44,985 nucleotides of DNA from Ophiosphaerella korrae (taxonomy: Eukaryota; Ascomycota; Dothideomycetes; Pleosporales; Phaeosphaeriaceae): positions 1 through 44,985 of the forward strand of contig JALNQF010000338.1 in NCBI GenBank assembly GCA_028456385.1, in the 5' to 3' direction. Shown one piece after another: positions 23,901 through 33,959 of this stretch. The notes beneath the pieces are model-generated. The model saw only the letters and a program-made list of their open reading frames with translations. It did not search any database and was not told where the DNA came from. Numbering within the stretch: position 1 is the stretch's first letter; each line of letters opens with the position of its first letter. The position numbers were made by a program, and so were the translations under genes.

Positions 23901-26390
23901 TCTATAACTATAGCATTCCTAGTATTATATCTTATTTATTATTAATTATAGTTATATCTATAACTATATTCTTAATTGTTATCCCTTTTAGTTCTAGCGT
24001 AGAGGGTGTTGTCTCGAACCTTATAGGTTCCTAGAATAGTTTTCCTTTAATTGTGCTTAGTTATTAAAGGTACTTCTTTATAGTGTAGGTTATTCCTTAG
24101 TTTTCTACAAACTTCTTTAATATAAAGTTTCTTGTAGCTCTACTATTAATTATTAATTATACTTTCTATCCTTAATAAGTGCCTATCTTTGTAATATATA
24201 GGCCTCTTATACCTTCTAGCCTTTCTTGCTTTAGTATTTTTATAAATTATCTATCTTCCTAGAGCTATAGCCTTGTTTTAAGTTTGTATTCTTTATATTT
24301 TAAACATTCGTCGTACTTGTATTTATACTATAGTCTTCCTTAGACGTATTTCTTAGGTAGTTTTAGTCTAGGCTTTATTGCTAAGTAACCTTCCTCTAGT
24401 ATTATTTCCTATCCTTAGATATCTTCTACTAGAATTACTCTTGTATAGTTGTAGCCTCTTTTTCTTATAGGCTATACTTTGTTATTTACTTTAAGGTTTC
24501 TATATATTATACAATTCTTTTCTAGGTATAATATCTATAATACTTTAAAATAGGCTAGATGTTTTAGGTTTATTATTTTATTATCCTCTTCCTAGTAACT
24601 ATCTATTCTAGGTCTTGTATTTATTAAGACGTAGTATACTATTAGTACCTGTAGTATATAGGCTTTGATAATCTATTACGTTTTTTTTACAAGGAACTAC
24701 TATTCCCTTTATATAGGCATTCTTCCTACTATAACTATATATTGCTTTATCTATTCTTAAAATAGTATAAACTTTATTTTTTTAAGATTGCGTTCTTTCT
24801 AGTCTTTATACGCTTCCTCTATACTTATAACTAGTAAGTATTTCTAAATAAATTTCTATTCTTTGTTTTATTCTTTTATATCTATTATTGTATAGCTATT
24901 ATAGCTATATATATCTAGCTAGGCGTATTCTATACCTCTTATACTTTTCTATCTTTTACTTTCTTATAGTCCTTTAGAAGAAGCTATAGTAGTCTCTTTA
25001 TCTAGTGCTAGTCCTTTAGCCTAGATTAATAGGGTCTAGGGCTCTTCCCTTTCTAAGTCTTCTATTAGTAGGTCTATTATATACGCTATTTCTTCTAGCT
25101 ATACTTTTGTTCTTTCTTTTATTACTACTACTCTACTTCTTTATTATAAGAAGTATCCTACTCCCTATTTACTAGAAAGATATATATAGTAGTCGTCTTT
25201 GTAACAAAAGGTCTAATAGAGTATTACGTATTATATTTTTTTGCTCCTAGCTACCTTTTCTTAAGGTTTAGCCTATACTTATAGTATTTCTTTCTTTTTC
25301 TCTATCGTCTTTAACTAAGTTTCCTTGTCTTTTTTGTAGTCTTTACTTTTACAGTCTTTTATATAGTATCCTAGTTTCCTATATTTGTAATATACTATAT
25401 CCTTTTTCTTCTTTAATTAGTAGTCTTTTGTATAGTAGCCTTTCTTACTATAGTTAAAACACGTAAAGTCTTTGTTCTTCCTTTTCTTTCTATTCTTGTT
25501 TACGTTAAGGATTATAGAGTCTCTAGTGTCCTAGTTTCTAGTTTAGCTACTATACTTGTTCTTTTTCTATTCTTAAAGGTCGTCGTTAATTTAAATTGCT
25601 TGTTATTTTAAGGCTTCTAGTGTCCTAGGTTTCTCTATATATATTATTTCGTATCGAATTTTTGCGTTTAGTCCTTGTTTAAATCGTAATATAAGGGCTA
25701 ATTTGTTCTATTCTATGTTTTAGCTTAGTTATTTAAATTATAATACGTATTCTAGGACACTCTTGTTTTATGTAAGCCTTTTAAGTTTCTCTTTAGCTTA
25801 TTAGGTAATATCTATATCCCTAAATACTACTCTTATTTGTTTAGTAAAGTATTTATAACTTCTAAAAATAGCTCTAGTTTTGTCTTTTTAGGTTATTAGA
25901 GAATACGTTGTATAGTCTATCTAGTAGGGCTCGTACTATCTTATTGCGTCCTCTTTAAGGTGTAGTCTAATATATATTACCTTCTTTTCTTCTATATCGA
26001 AGTATAGTACTTATACGTCTATCTAGAGTTGTGCTAACAATATAAAGGGTCTTAATTTTTCCTTTATTTTATTAAACTTTTTAAGAATAGGTATCTTAGG
26101 TAGTTTCTTTATTGTACTTATTTCTAGTTATTAGGTAATTAGCTCTATCTAGTTCTAGCCTTTAATAATAGCTTTAATTTATACTTTATTCTATTTTAAG
26201 TAGTCTTATAGTTCTTTATTCTACGTTTCTAGTACTTTAATTACTATCTTTATATCTTCTTTATTGTTAATTAGTTTATTTATATAGTCCTTAATTATTT
26301 CTTATATAATACTATCTAACTTATAACTACTTCTAAGGGCTTTACTTATTAAACTTTCTACTATCGTGTTAGCTAGACTATACGCTACTT
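20930..26390 (-). pseudogene. Gag-Pol polyprotein of the chromovirus, one phase with many stops
   Basis: Gag: a frame starting near 26361 (VESLISKALRSSYKLDSII). Zinc knuckles at 25420-25473 (TCFNYSKKGYYTKDY) and 25351-25392 (YYKYRKLGYYIKDC) are CCHC boxes with several Cys and His changed to Tyr. Protease at 24127-24156: LIINSRATRN, from an LxDSGA motif with Asp changed to Asn. RT at 23221-23253: FVYLDNILI from YLDDIL. RNase H at about 22783-22803: KIDVSN. Integrase at about 21757-21783: IIIDRDVRF, and near 21665-21700 a YHPQTDGQ-like block. Chromodomain from 21090: EVKKILVY then YYLVK and ELENN. Distances between all these motifs are multiples of three, so no indel frameshift has accumulated. 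About 1800 codons; exact ends are uncertain. Confidence 0.92.
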
Positions 26391-26425
26391 ACGCTTTACT
26401 TCTCGTAATAACTAAATTAGCAAGG

Positions 26426-26857
26426 TGTTATAGGCTCACTAGAGTCGACTTCCTAATAGCCTAGATAGGTATTAGTAGATTATAAGGTAATAATAAAAGC
26501 TCGTGTTATAATCTATAATAGGCTATAAATAATAGAAGATATTTTGCAACTATCTTTATATTATTACTTGTAGTTAATAATTAAATTGCTAATACTATCT
26601 TAATAATGCGTATCGCTACTAACTATATACTTGTCCTAATCTATTAATCTATTACTACTAAGAACAATAGATTACAGATTACCTTAATCTATAATCTATT
26701 AACGCTAAGAGTCTATAGATTATAGATTACCTCTTAGGTGTCCTAATTATATATAGTTTCCTAATTAAGTTTATATTCTTTGTATTTGTAAGAACTTAAT
26801 CCTTTAGTCGTAGGGCTAATTAGTTCTATCTATATTTCTCTTATTACTATTATAACA
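26426..26857 (-). repeat. 5' LTR of the chromovirus (432 bp)
   Basis: Ends TGTTATAGG...TATTATAACA on the plus strand, intact TG/CA termini. Followed directly by the AGAGG target duplication. A 47-bp inverted copy of its end lies at 33960-34006. Confidence 0.95.
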
Positions 26858-26862
26858 AGAGG

Positions 26863-27575
26863 CGTATATTTCTTAGAAGATTTATATAAAGTATACAATA
26901 TACCTTAACTTTTTTATTAGTAAGGAACTAATAATATAATAGAGTTAGTAAAGAAAACTATTTTAGTTACGTATTTTCTTTTAGGAGCTAAAGTCCTATA
27001 GATTCTTATAAAGGAGAGTAAGGGCGTTATACTATTATCTAGAGAAGATAATAGTAAAGACTTCCTATTACCTTAGTTTTTATTAGAATTTATATATAGA
27101 GATAATATATACTTTAGGTTTTTATTACTATCTATAAGTAATTTCTAAGATAGAGGAGATATAACTATATTACTTAAATAACTTTTATAAACAAACTATT
27201 CTCTCTTTATAGTATTTAGGGAGATATATAAAGTTATAAGTTATTAGTAATAAGTAGTTATTTTTAATAGTAATCTATAAATAGATTTATATATAACTTT
27301 ATAAAGTTATTTTTCTTTTTATTAGTTATTATATAATATAGTAGTATATTGTCTAAGCTTAAAAGATATAAGCTTTTTTTATTAGATAGTAGAAGAAAGA
27401 GTATAACTATTATAATATAATATATAGTATTTGTAGTATTTAAGAATATATAAAGAGAGATTTATTATATAGTAATAGTATTATATAAAGAGTAGATAGA
27501 CTATATTATTATTATAGAATATAAAGAGTATATATACTCTACTTAGAAAGTATATTAAGAGGATAAGTAAGTATA
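26863..27575 (+). pseudogene. Unit 12 body: family-II frame, cut by the retrotransposon at its 5' end
   Basis: The frame resumes right after the insertion with GVYFLEDLYKVYNIP and NNIIELVKKTILVTYFLLG, which is the N-terminal module shared with units 4, 6, 13 and 15. It continues in phase through LIKESKGVILLSREDNSKDF, FIYRDNIYFRFLLLSISNF and SLFIVFREIYKVISY, to RKYIKRISKYRV at the tail motif. Unit 15 is a diverged relative (LIKESKRLLLKS and DISFRFSLLSIDNFKEYR align). Stops are Gln-compatible. The insertion point lies inside the coding start of the module, comparing AGTAAGGCTATATATTTC in unit 4 with AGTAGAGGCGTATATTTC here. No domain is recognised. Confidence 0.6.
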
Positions 27576-27626
27576 GAGTGTAAGTAGATTAGTTATAGGT
27601 ATAGCTAGTAGGGTAGCTAGTAACTA

Positions 27627-29122
27627 CTAAGGAACGATAATATTTTAGTTTTCTCTAGGATTCCTTTTACTAAAATATTTAAATGTTACTATTTCTTAGT
27701 ATAGCTAAGAAGTAGTATATAATTTTACCTATAACGTAAGTAAAAGTAACTAGAAGTTATACTAAGAAGATATTCTAGGATAGAGTAAGTAGGTAACTTA
27801 GAGATTATTAAGAGACAACTAAACGCTTTTATATTTAGTACTTACGCGTATTACGTATAGATATTACTTAAGATAGATAGTATATAGTCTTATCTCCTTA
27901 CTTATTAGGGTATATCTAGAGATAGAGGGAGTAGTTAACTTACTAGATATTTTCTTAGTATTTAATAGAAGTCTAACGTATTTATTAGTAATAATATAAG
28001 GACATTATTAGGGTTAGTCCCTATATATCTACCTCTCTCTTATTCCCTAAGTAGGGTATATCTTAAGATTAGTATAAAGATAGTATACTAAGAGTATAAC
28101 TTAAGATAGAGTAAGTAGGTAACTTATATAATTATTTCTTAGTAGCTATTAGTACTTAGAGGATATACGCTAGGAGCGCTATATAGTTCTTTAGGAAGCT
28201 TCTTTTTTTTTTTAAGTAGGGTGTATTTATAATTAATAGAGATAGAGAATTAAGTAGTATTTTCTACTAGTTTTTAATAAGCTATAAGTAGAGCTATACA
28301 TTCCTTAAAAGATTTATTAAAAGTATATTATATACTTTAAGCTCTTTATTTATTTATTATAAAGAATATAATAGAGTTAGTATAGAGAGATATTTTAGTT
28401 ATATAGAGCTTAACTTAAAAGAGTAAGTAACTTATAGACTTAATAGTAAGATTTATAATTATAGTAAGAATATTAGTAGAAGGAGTATACTTTCTACTCT
28501 CTTTATTACGTTAGGATATACGTATAACTTACTAGATAGTAAGGTTTATTATCTACTTAATAAAAGTATTTATAACGTCTATTTTCTTTATAAATAGAAG
28601 CTCTTCTCTCTTTTCTTTATATATCTATAGTACTCTAGCCTATATAGAGATTTTAAGTAGAGATATTAAGATTATAGAAGTATATTCTAAAAGCGTAAGG
28701 TATTACCTTAGTCTACTACAAAGAGTAATAATAATATATACTATAAGTATTTATATTGTATATAGAGTAAAAAGGATAAAAATATATATAGGTTATATTT
28801 TCCTTATTATATATAGGATATTATTTAAAGTAAAGAGTTATAGGATATATTAATTAGATAGAATTAAATTATTCTAGTTACGTTAGAGTATATATAAAGA
28901 GTATATAAGAATTCTTATTAGGTTAGAAAATAAGAGCTCTATATATTTAGTATACTTAAGTAAAAGTTTTAATAGACTAGAATCCTAAAGATAAAATATA
29001 GTATATATTAAAAGATTAGTATAAAGATATAATAGAGTATACACTTAGTTTAGTAGTATTAGTAAGTAAGGTACTACTTAATTAGAGTAAGAGGATAGTT
29101 AATCTAATATAATATATAACTA
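27627..29122 (+). repeat. Array unit 13 (1496 bp), near-twin of unit 6
   Basis: Collinear with unit 6 over its full length with almost only C/T and G/A differences. The tail motif is at 29058, about 60 bp from the next hairpin. Confidence 0.9.
28286..28985 (+). pseudogene. Unit 13 body: family-I frame in two modules
   Basis: Same organisation as unit 6: N-terminal module (about 28286-28405), cassette at about 28424, and C-terminal module (about 28665-28985) ending in the KEYI-ILIRLE(D/N)K block. Codons that differ from unit 6 are mostly explained by transitions, indicating a fairly recent common copy followed by independent RIP. The function is not recognised. Confidence 0.55.
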
Positions 29123-30622
29123 CTAAGAAATAATAATATTTTAGTTCTATATAGGATTCCTTTTACTAAAATGTTTAAATATTACTATTTTTTAGTATTA
29201 GCTAAGAGCTAGTATATAATTTTATAGATAACGTAAGTATTAGCTATAAAGTAGTAGCTAAGAAGTAAATCTAAGTAGAAGAGAGTAAGTAACTTATATA
29301 TATTATAGAGTAGACTAATCCTAAAAAGTTATTAGTACTTACGCGTATTAAGTATAGATAGTCTCTTAAAGTCTAGCGTATACTCTTCTTTAGCATAAAG
29401 TAATTAGAAATTATAGTAAGAATATTTAAGAAAGAGTAAGTAACTTAAATACTAGATAAAGTCTTAGTATTTAATAGAAGTATATACGCACTTATTATTA
29501 ATATTTAAGAAATAAGTAGTAAGAGAGTAAGTAACTTGTAATATAAATAGTATATTTATTAGTAATAAGTATATAGGAGATTATAGTAGGCTCTATATAT
29601 AGTATTTCTAGTCTTATTTACTTTAGTAGATATATTAGCTTTATAAGTAAAGAGAGTAGTTAACTTATATAATAAAGTCTTTATAGTAATAATACTTATA
29701 TTTAAAGTAAAGAGACTTTACGTACTACTTTTTTTTATCTTTCTCTTACCTTTTATTAGTGATAACACAAGGTATATTAGGGAGTAAGTAAGTAACTTAT
29801 ATAGTTATCTAATATACTTAATTATAAGCTTTGTTAGTAGTAATATAGAGTATAATCTACTAGTAAGTCTTACGTAGCTAAGTAGGCTTACGTAGCTATC
29901 TTTTCTAAAGAGGATTTAGGTTTATATAGAGGTAGTTAGCGTAGTATTACCTAGAATAAATAAAAAAAAGTATTTATAGTAGTAATACTAGTAGTATTTA
30001 TAGTAGATATATCTAAGGTATATTATATACCTTTACCTCCTTGTTAGTTTATTTTCTTTTTCTAGATAATAAAGGTTAGTAATAGCTAAGGATAATTTCT
30101 ATATAGAGTAACAACTCGAGAGATATATAATTAGAGACCCTACTTACTTACGTCTTTTTCTCTTACGTATATTTACGTAAGTAACTTATATAATAGAGTT
30201 AGTATAGAGAGATATTTTAGTTACGTCTTAGTAGTATACAAAGAAACCTTACTTAGCTCTATCTACTTCTCTTTATAGTTAATAGTATATTTTTAAGTAG
30301 AAATTATAGTAAGAATATCTATAGAGATAGTTTAAAGTAGTTATTTAAATAAAATAGAATAATTATAGTCTTAATTAATAGAGATAATATAATATAGTTT
30401 ATATAGAGGATTTTTATTACAAGTATAGTTATATATAATAAGAGAGATAGTAAAGTAATATAAGTAATAGTATATTTATAGTATATATACTTTACTAATA
30501 AGAGTATATTAAGAGATAAATAAGAAAGAATAATATATTACTATAATACTATAAGTATATATAGTTAACTTAGCCTTAGTTAGTATAAGTAGTTATAGGG
30601 TAGCTAAGGTTATATATTTCTA
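29123..30622 (+). repeat. Array unit 14 (1500 bp): cassette-rich, almost no coding body
   Basis: It carries at least six GTAAGTAAC-type cassette starts (29285, 29436, 29527, about 29656, 29787 and 30177). The only piece of coding module recognised is IELVQRDILVT (Q is TAG) near 30190-30225. The total is still 1500 bp, so extra cassettes take the place of the body. Confidence 0.8.
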
Positions 30623-30695
30623 CTAAGAAATAATAATATTTTAGAAATTCCTAGGATTCCTTTTACTAAAATATTTAAATATTACTATTTCTTAG
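30623..30695 (+). other. Hairpin core (best-preserved example, unit 15)
   Basis: The left arm CTAAGAAATAATAATATTTT and the right arm (CTAAAATAT, a 5-base bulge, then TATTACTATTTCTTAG) pair over about 20 bp around a conserved loop containing CCTAGGATTCC. The right arm alone contains the perfect palindrome AATATTTAAATATT. The core occurs once per unit at the same relative position. It could be a transcription terminator or processing signal for the preceding gene, or a replication or recombination site; nothing here decides between these. Confidence 0.8.
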
Positions 30696-31269
30696 TATAC
30701 TAAAGTATAGTATATAATTTTACTAATAACGTAAGTAATAGCTATAAAGTAGTACCTAAGTAGAGTATTTCTAAGTAAGAGAGAGTAAGTAACTTAGAGA
30801 TTATTAAGAGATATCTAAACTTATCTAAGGTTAGTACTTACGCATTTTACGTATAGATATTACTTAAGATAGATAGTACTTTCTTTCTCTTTATAGATTA
30901 GAGTAAGTAAGTAACTTATAATATAGAAGTAGATTTATTAGTAATAGGCTAGAAGAATATACTAAGAGCTCTATATATAGCCTTTCTCTACCTTTACCTT
31001 AGCCTTTATTAGGCTAAGTAAAGTGTATTCCCTTTAGTTCTCTTACTTATATTTACCTTAGTAAGTAATAATATAGTGTTTATATTAGAGTAGATTCTTT
31101 ATAAAGATTTAAGAGATAATTCTTAGTAGTTTAGAGATAGATATATAAGTAAAGGATTAGATATATATAGAGTTAGTATATTGTAAGTAGTATATACTTC
31201 TATTATAGACTTTTTTATAGTAGATATATAATCTCTTCTTAGAAGAGAGGGTTAAAGTTTTACGTAATT

Positions 31270-31720
31270 ACAAGTAAAGTTATATATTTCTTAAGAGATT
31301 TATTAAAGGTATTAATAATATCTTTACTTCTTTATTAGTTTTTTACTAATAATATAATAGAGTTAGTAAAGAAAGATATTTTAGTAATATACTTAGTATT
31401 AGTAGTAGGAGTTACGTAAAGTCTTATAAAAGAAAGTAAGCGCTTACTACTAAAGAGTCTTTATTATTATTATAGTAGTAGTCTTATAGATTATACGTAA
31501 GAGTAGAGTTAATTACTTTAGTTTTTTTTAGAAGTTAAAGATAAGTAAGATATAAGCTTTAGGTTTTCTCTATTATCTATAGACAATTTTAAAGAGTATA
31601 GATAGAATTTTTTAGTAGATAGAGTTAAACTCTTATACTTTCTAGGGTTTCTAAAGATATATTATATAATAAGTTGTTATTACGAATCTATTATTATTAA
31701 TAGGGTTTAATATATAGAGT
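31270..31720 (+). pseudogene. Unit 15 body: family-II frame
   Basis: It starts with the shared N-terminal module (KVIYFLRDLLKV, then FFTNNIIELVKKDILVIYLV) and continues in phase with SLIKESKRLLLKS, DISFRFSLLSIDNFKEYR and VDRVKLLYFLGFLKIYYIIS. The alignment to unit 12 is collinear but diverged beyond RIP transitions. The frame ends where the CCTAA-rich minisatellite begins, so the C-terminal part present in unit 12 has been replaced or lost. Unknown function. Confidence 0.55.
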
Positions 31721-31734
31721 AATAGTAGTAGTTA

Positions 31735-32055
31735 CTAACTTTAACTCTAACTTTAACTTTAAGTTAAAGTCTATATATAAATAATTTCGAACCCTAACTT
31801 TAAGTCTATATATAGATAATTTCTAGGCCTAACTTTAACTAAGACTATAATTATAAGTAATTTCTAAGCCTAACTTTAACTTAAGCCTAACTTTAACTAA
31901 GGTTCTATCTATAGGTATTTCCTAAGCCTAACCTTAATACTAACCTTAAGTTAGAGAGTATTTCTTAAGCTTAACCTTAACCTAGAGAGTATATAGGAGC
32001 CCTAAGCCTAACCTTAACTCTAACTCTATTTAGAGGATTTCTAAGCCTAACTTTA
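31735..32055 (+). repeat. Telomere-like minisatellite (TAAGCCTAACTTTAAC type)
   Basis: Degenerate repeats, spaced about 35-50 bp, each with CTAAGCCTAACCTTAAC-like blocks separated by TAGATAATTTC or AGAGAGTATT spacers. CCTAA and CCCTAA words resemble degenerate telomeric CCCTAA, but the repeat is not a telomere. It lies wholly inside array unit 15. Confidence 0.8.
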
Positions 32056-32118
32056 ATAGTAGAAGTGTATAGTAAAAGTAGTAGCTTTATATTATAGTAC
32101 GAAAGTAGTATATAACTA

Positions 32119-33615
32119 CTAAAAAATAATAACATTTTAGAAACTCTAGGATTCCTTTTACTAAAATATTTAAATATTACTATTTCTTAGTAATTTTTAC
32201 TAAAGTATAGTATATATTTTACTAGTACTATAAGTATATAACTAGAGGTTACGCTAGGTAAGTATTCTAAAAAGAAAGAGTAAGTAACTAGTAGTACTAG
32301 CTAACGTTATAGAAATACTACTAAACCTAAAAGGGCTTTAGTACTTACGCTTTTTAAGTATAGATAGTTATAAAAGGAGATACTATACCTTCTTTACTAG
32401 GTATTATTATAATTAGAAATTATAGTAAGAGTATTATAAGAGTAAGTAAGTAACTTATAGACTTAATAGAAGTCTAGGTATATTTATTATTTATAGTCGA
32501 TAGATTTATAATAAAAGCCTTATACTAGTAATCTTCTTTAGTTCTTTTTTTATACTATAGTAAGTAGTTAATAAATAGTACTAAGCGTATTTATTAGTAT
32601 TAGTTAGGTACTTATAGTAAGTAGAGAGCCTACCTACTAAGAGTATATTCCTTCTTTTTACTACTTTCTACTATAACGCGTTATACTCTATCTTTAGAAG
32701 AGTAAGTACTTTATAATTAAGTAAGAGATTATATATAAAAGGAATAGTATTTTCTAAGTAAAATTCTTTTATAAAGTTAATAATTAAAGATATTAAAGGT
32801 ATAGAGGGCTATAACAAAGGGTTTATTTATTTATTTAGTAGTAATTTAGAAGTACTAGAAGTACTACAATTAAATATTAATTATAAGATAATAATTATAT
32901 ATTATAGGTAGACTACTAATAGTTATATAGTACTTATTAAGTATAAGATAAGTATAGGATATATATTATCTATAGATATAGAAAAGTCTAACTATTATAT
33001 TATAAAGGGTATTAAAGAAGATATACTTAAGGGGGAGTAACTAGAATCTAAAGAGATAGTCTCTAGCTAGTGTAGTAGTATATTACTTTTCTATAGTGTT
33101 AATAGTAACCTAGATAAAGTATTATATACTAATCTTACTCTAAAGTTATTTAAGCTAGTATATCTTATAAGTTTTAAGCTAGATTGTATTAAGAGAGTAG
33201 ATAGAAATCTTACACTAGTATAGTAAGTATAGAATAAGTTATTATATATTATTAAAGTATGTAGAATACTTTAGAAGAATTTATTATCTAGTAGAAGTTA
33301 TAATTGTTTTAAACTAAAGACTTATAAAGAGTATAAAGAAAGTTATTTTAAAAAAAAAGTAAAGTAGTTTAAATAGAAAGAACTTTATAAAGAGCGTTAA
33401 GTATAATATATATATTTTTTATAGTTAGATAGATATTGTATTTTTATTAGTATAATAGTTATAATATAAGAATATTATAATAGTTTTATATATATTATAA
33501 GATATAATATTAGTAGTATATAATATAGTATTATTAAGTAGTAGTGTTAAGTAAGTAGAGTAAGAGGAAGGATATTCTAATAGAGTATATAGCTAGATAT
33601 AGTAGCTAGTAAGTA
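32119..33615 (+). repeat. Array unit 16 (1497 bp)
   Basis: Complete hairpin (left arm with G changed to A), cassettes near 32279 and 32442, and a long single-phase body (32770-33401). Confidence 0.85.
32770..33401 (+). pseudogene. Unit 16 body: diverged family-III frame
   Basis: About 210 codons in one phase with few stops. Readable runs are IKDIKGIEGYNKGFIYLFSS, NLEVLEVLQLNINYKIIIIY, SIDIEKSNYYIIKGIKEDIL, NLTLKLFKLVYLISFKLD and KTYKEYKESYFKKKVK. Shared anchors with unit 10 (NINYK, a T-N-S block, a LESK/LGSK block, LKLFKLVYL) occur in the same order, so this is a distant relative of families in units 3 and 10. The very Lys-rich C-terminus ends at TAA near 33401. The product is unknown. Confidence 0.6.
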
Positions 33616-33959
33616 CTAAAGAATAATAATATTTTAGAAACTCTAGGATTCTTTTTACTAAAATATTTAAATATTACTATTTTTTAGTATTAAGCTAAGA
33701 AGTAGTATATAATTTTATATATAACGTAAGTAAAGTCTAAGTAAAACTACTTAAAGAGGGTTTCTAGGTAGAAAAGAGTAAGTAACTATTATATCTAGGT
33801 AATATATAATAAAGTAGCTAATTTTAAAGAGCTATTAGTACTTACGCTATTAAGTATAGATAGTTATAAGATAATAATACGTAGGGTTTACTATACCTAT
33901 ATTCTTTCCTAGTCTTAAGTATATTTTCTATTAGTAGAAGTAAGAGCTTTTATAGAGTA
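33616..33959 (+). repeat. Array unit 17, truncated after the leader
   Basis: Hairpin and leader are present up to about 33957. The unit then stops at an inverted LTR fragment, so no body is left. Confidence 0.85.

Larger units (their letters stand above)
19826..26857 (-). mobile_element. Ty3/Gypsy LTR retrotransposon (chromovirus), complete but RIP-inactivated
   Basis: A 7032-bp element on the minus strand with two 432-bp LTRs, TG...CA ends in the right LTR (TA...TA in the left, as RIP would leave), a 5-bp target duplication AGAGG (19821-19825 and 26858-26862) and a polypurine tract. The gag-pol order is gag with two zinc knuckles, protease, reverse transcriptase, RNase H, integrase and chromodomain, the order of Ty3/Gypsy chromoviruses. 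The motif positions checked all share one reading phase. It is inactivated by numerous TAA/TAG stops. It inserted into the body of array unit 12. No tRNA primer site could be recognised next to the right LTR. Confidence 0.95.
19097..27626 (+). repeat. Array unit 12, interrupted by a retrotransposon (1493 bp without it)
   Basis: The hairpin and leader are normal. The unit is split at 19825/26858 by the chromovirus with target duplication AGAGG. Removing the element and one duplication restores a 1493-bp unit, so insertion happened after the array had formed. Confidence 0.9.
30623..32118 (+). repeat. Array unit 15 (1496 bp)
   Basis: Hairpin, leader, two or three cassettes (near 30783 and 30903), family-II body (31270-31720), then a telomere-like minisatellite (31735-32055) occupying the end of the unit where others have coding sequence and the tail motif. 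Confidence 0.85.
2561..33959 (+). repeat. Array of 17 head-to-tail units of about 1.5 kb with fixed length and variable interiors
   Basis: The same core (hairpin left arm, a GGATTCCTTTTA-like loop, then an ATTTAAATATTACT-like right arm) recurs in the same orientation. Units 2-17 start at 4032, 5506, 7081, 8579, 10071, 11568, 13077, 14578, 16070, 17573, 19097, 27627, 29123, 30623, 32119 and 33616. Lengths of units 2-16 are 1474, 1575, 1498, 1492, 1497, 1509, 1501, 1492, 1503, 1524, 1493 (after removing the 7032-bp retroelement and its 5-bp target duplication), 1496, 1500, 1496 and 1497. Unit 1 lacks its hairpin left arm and unit 17 is truncated. Each unit runs hairpin, conserved leader of about 250 bp, one to six cassettes, a variable body, and a tail motif before the next hairpin. 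Confidence 0.92.

Noticed and set aside
30675..30695. AATATTACT in the hairpin right arm resembles the nonanucleotide at origins of circular single-stranded DNA viruses
   Set aside because: It is in a stem rather than a loop apex, such AT words are common in RIPed DNA, and no replication-initiator protein was recognised in any unit. The resemblance alone is not evidence.
2561..33959. Array as ribosomal DNA or 5S clusters
   Set aside because: No rRNA-like conserved words were found, the interiors vary between units, and protein-like frames are present.
2561..33959. Array as CRISPR or other prokaryotic repeat
   Set aside because: Spacing is 1.5 kb, the RIP signature is eukaryotic (fungal), and no associated genes are present.
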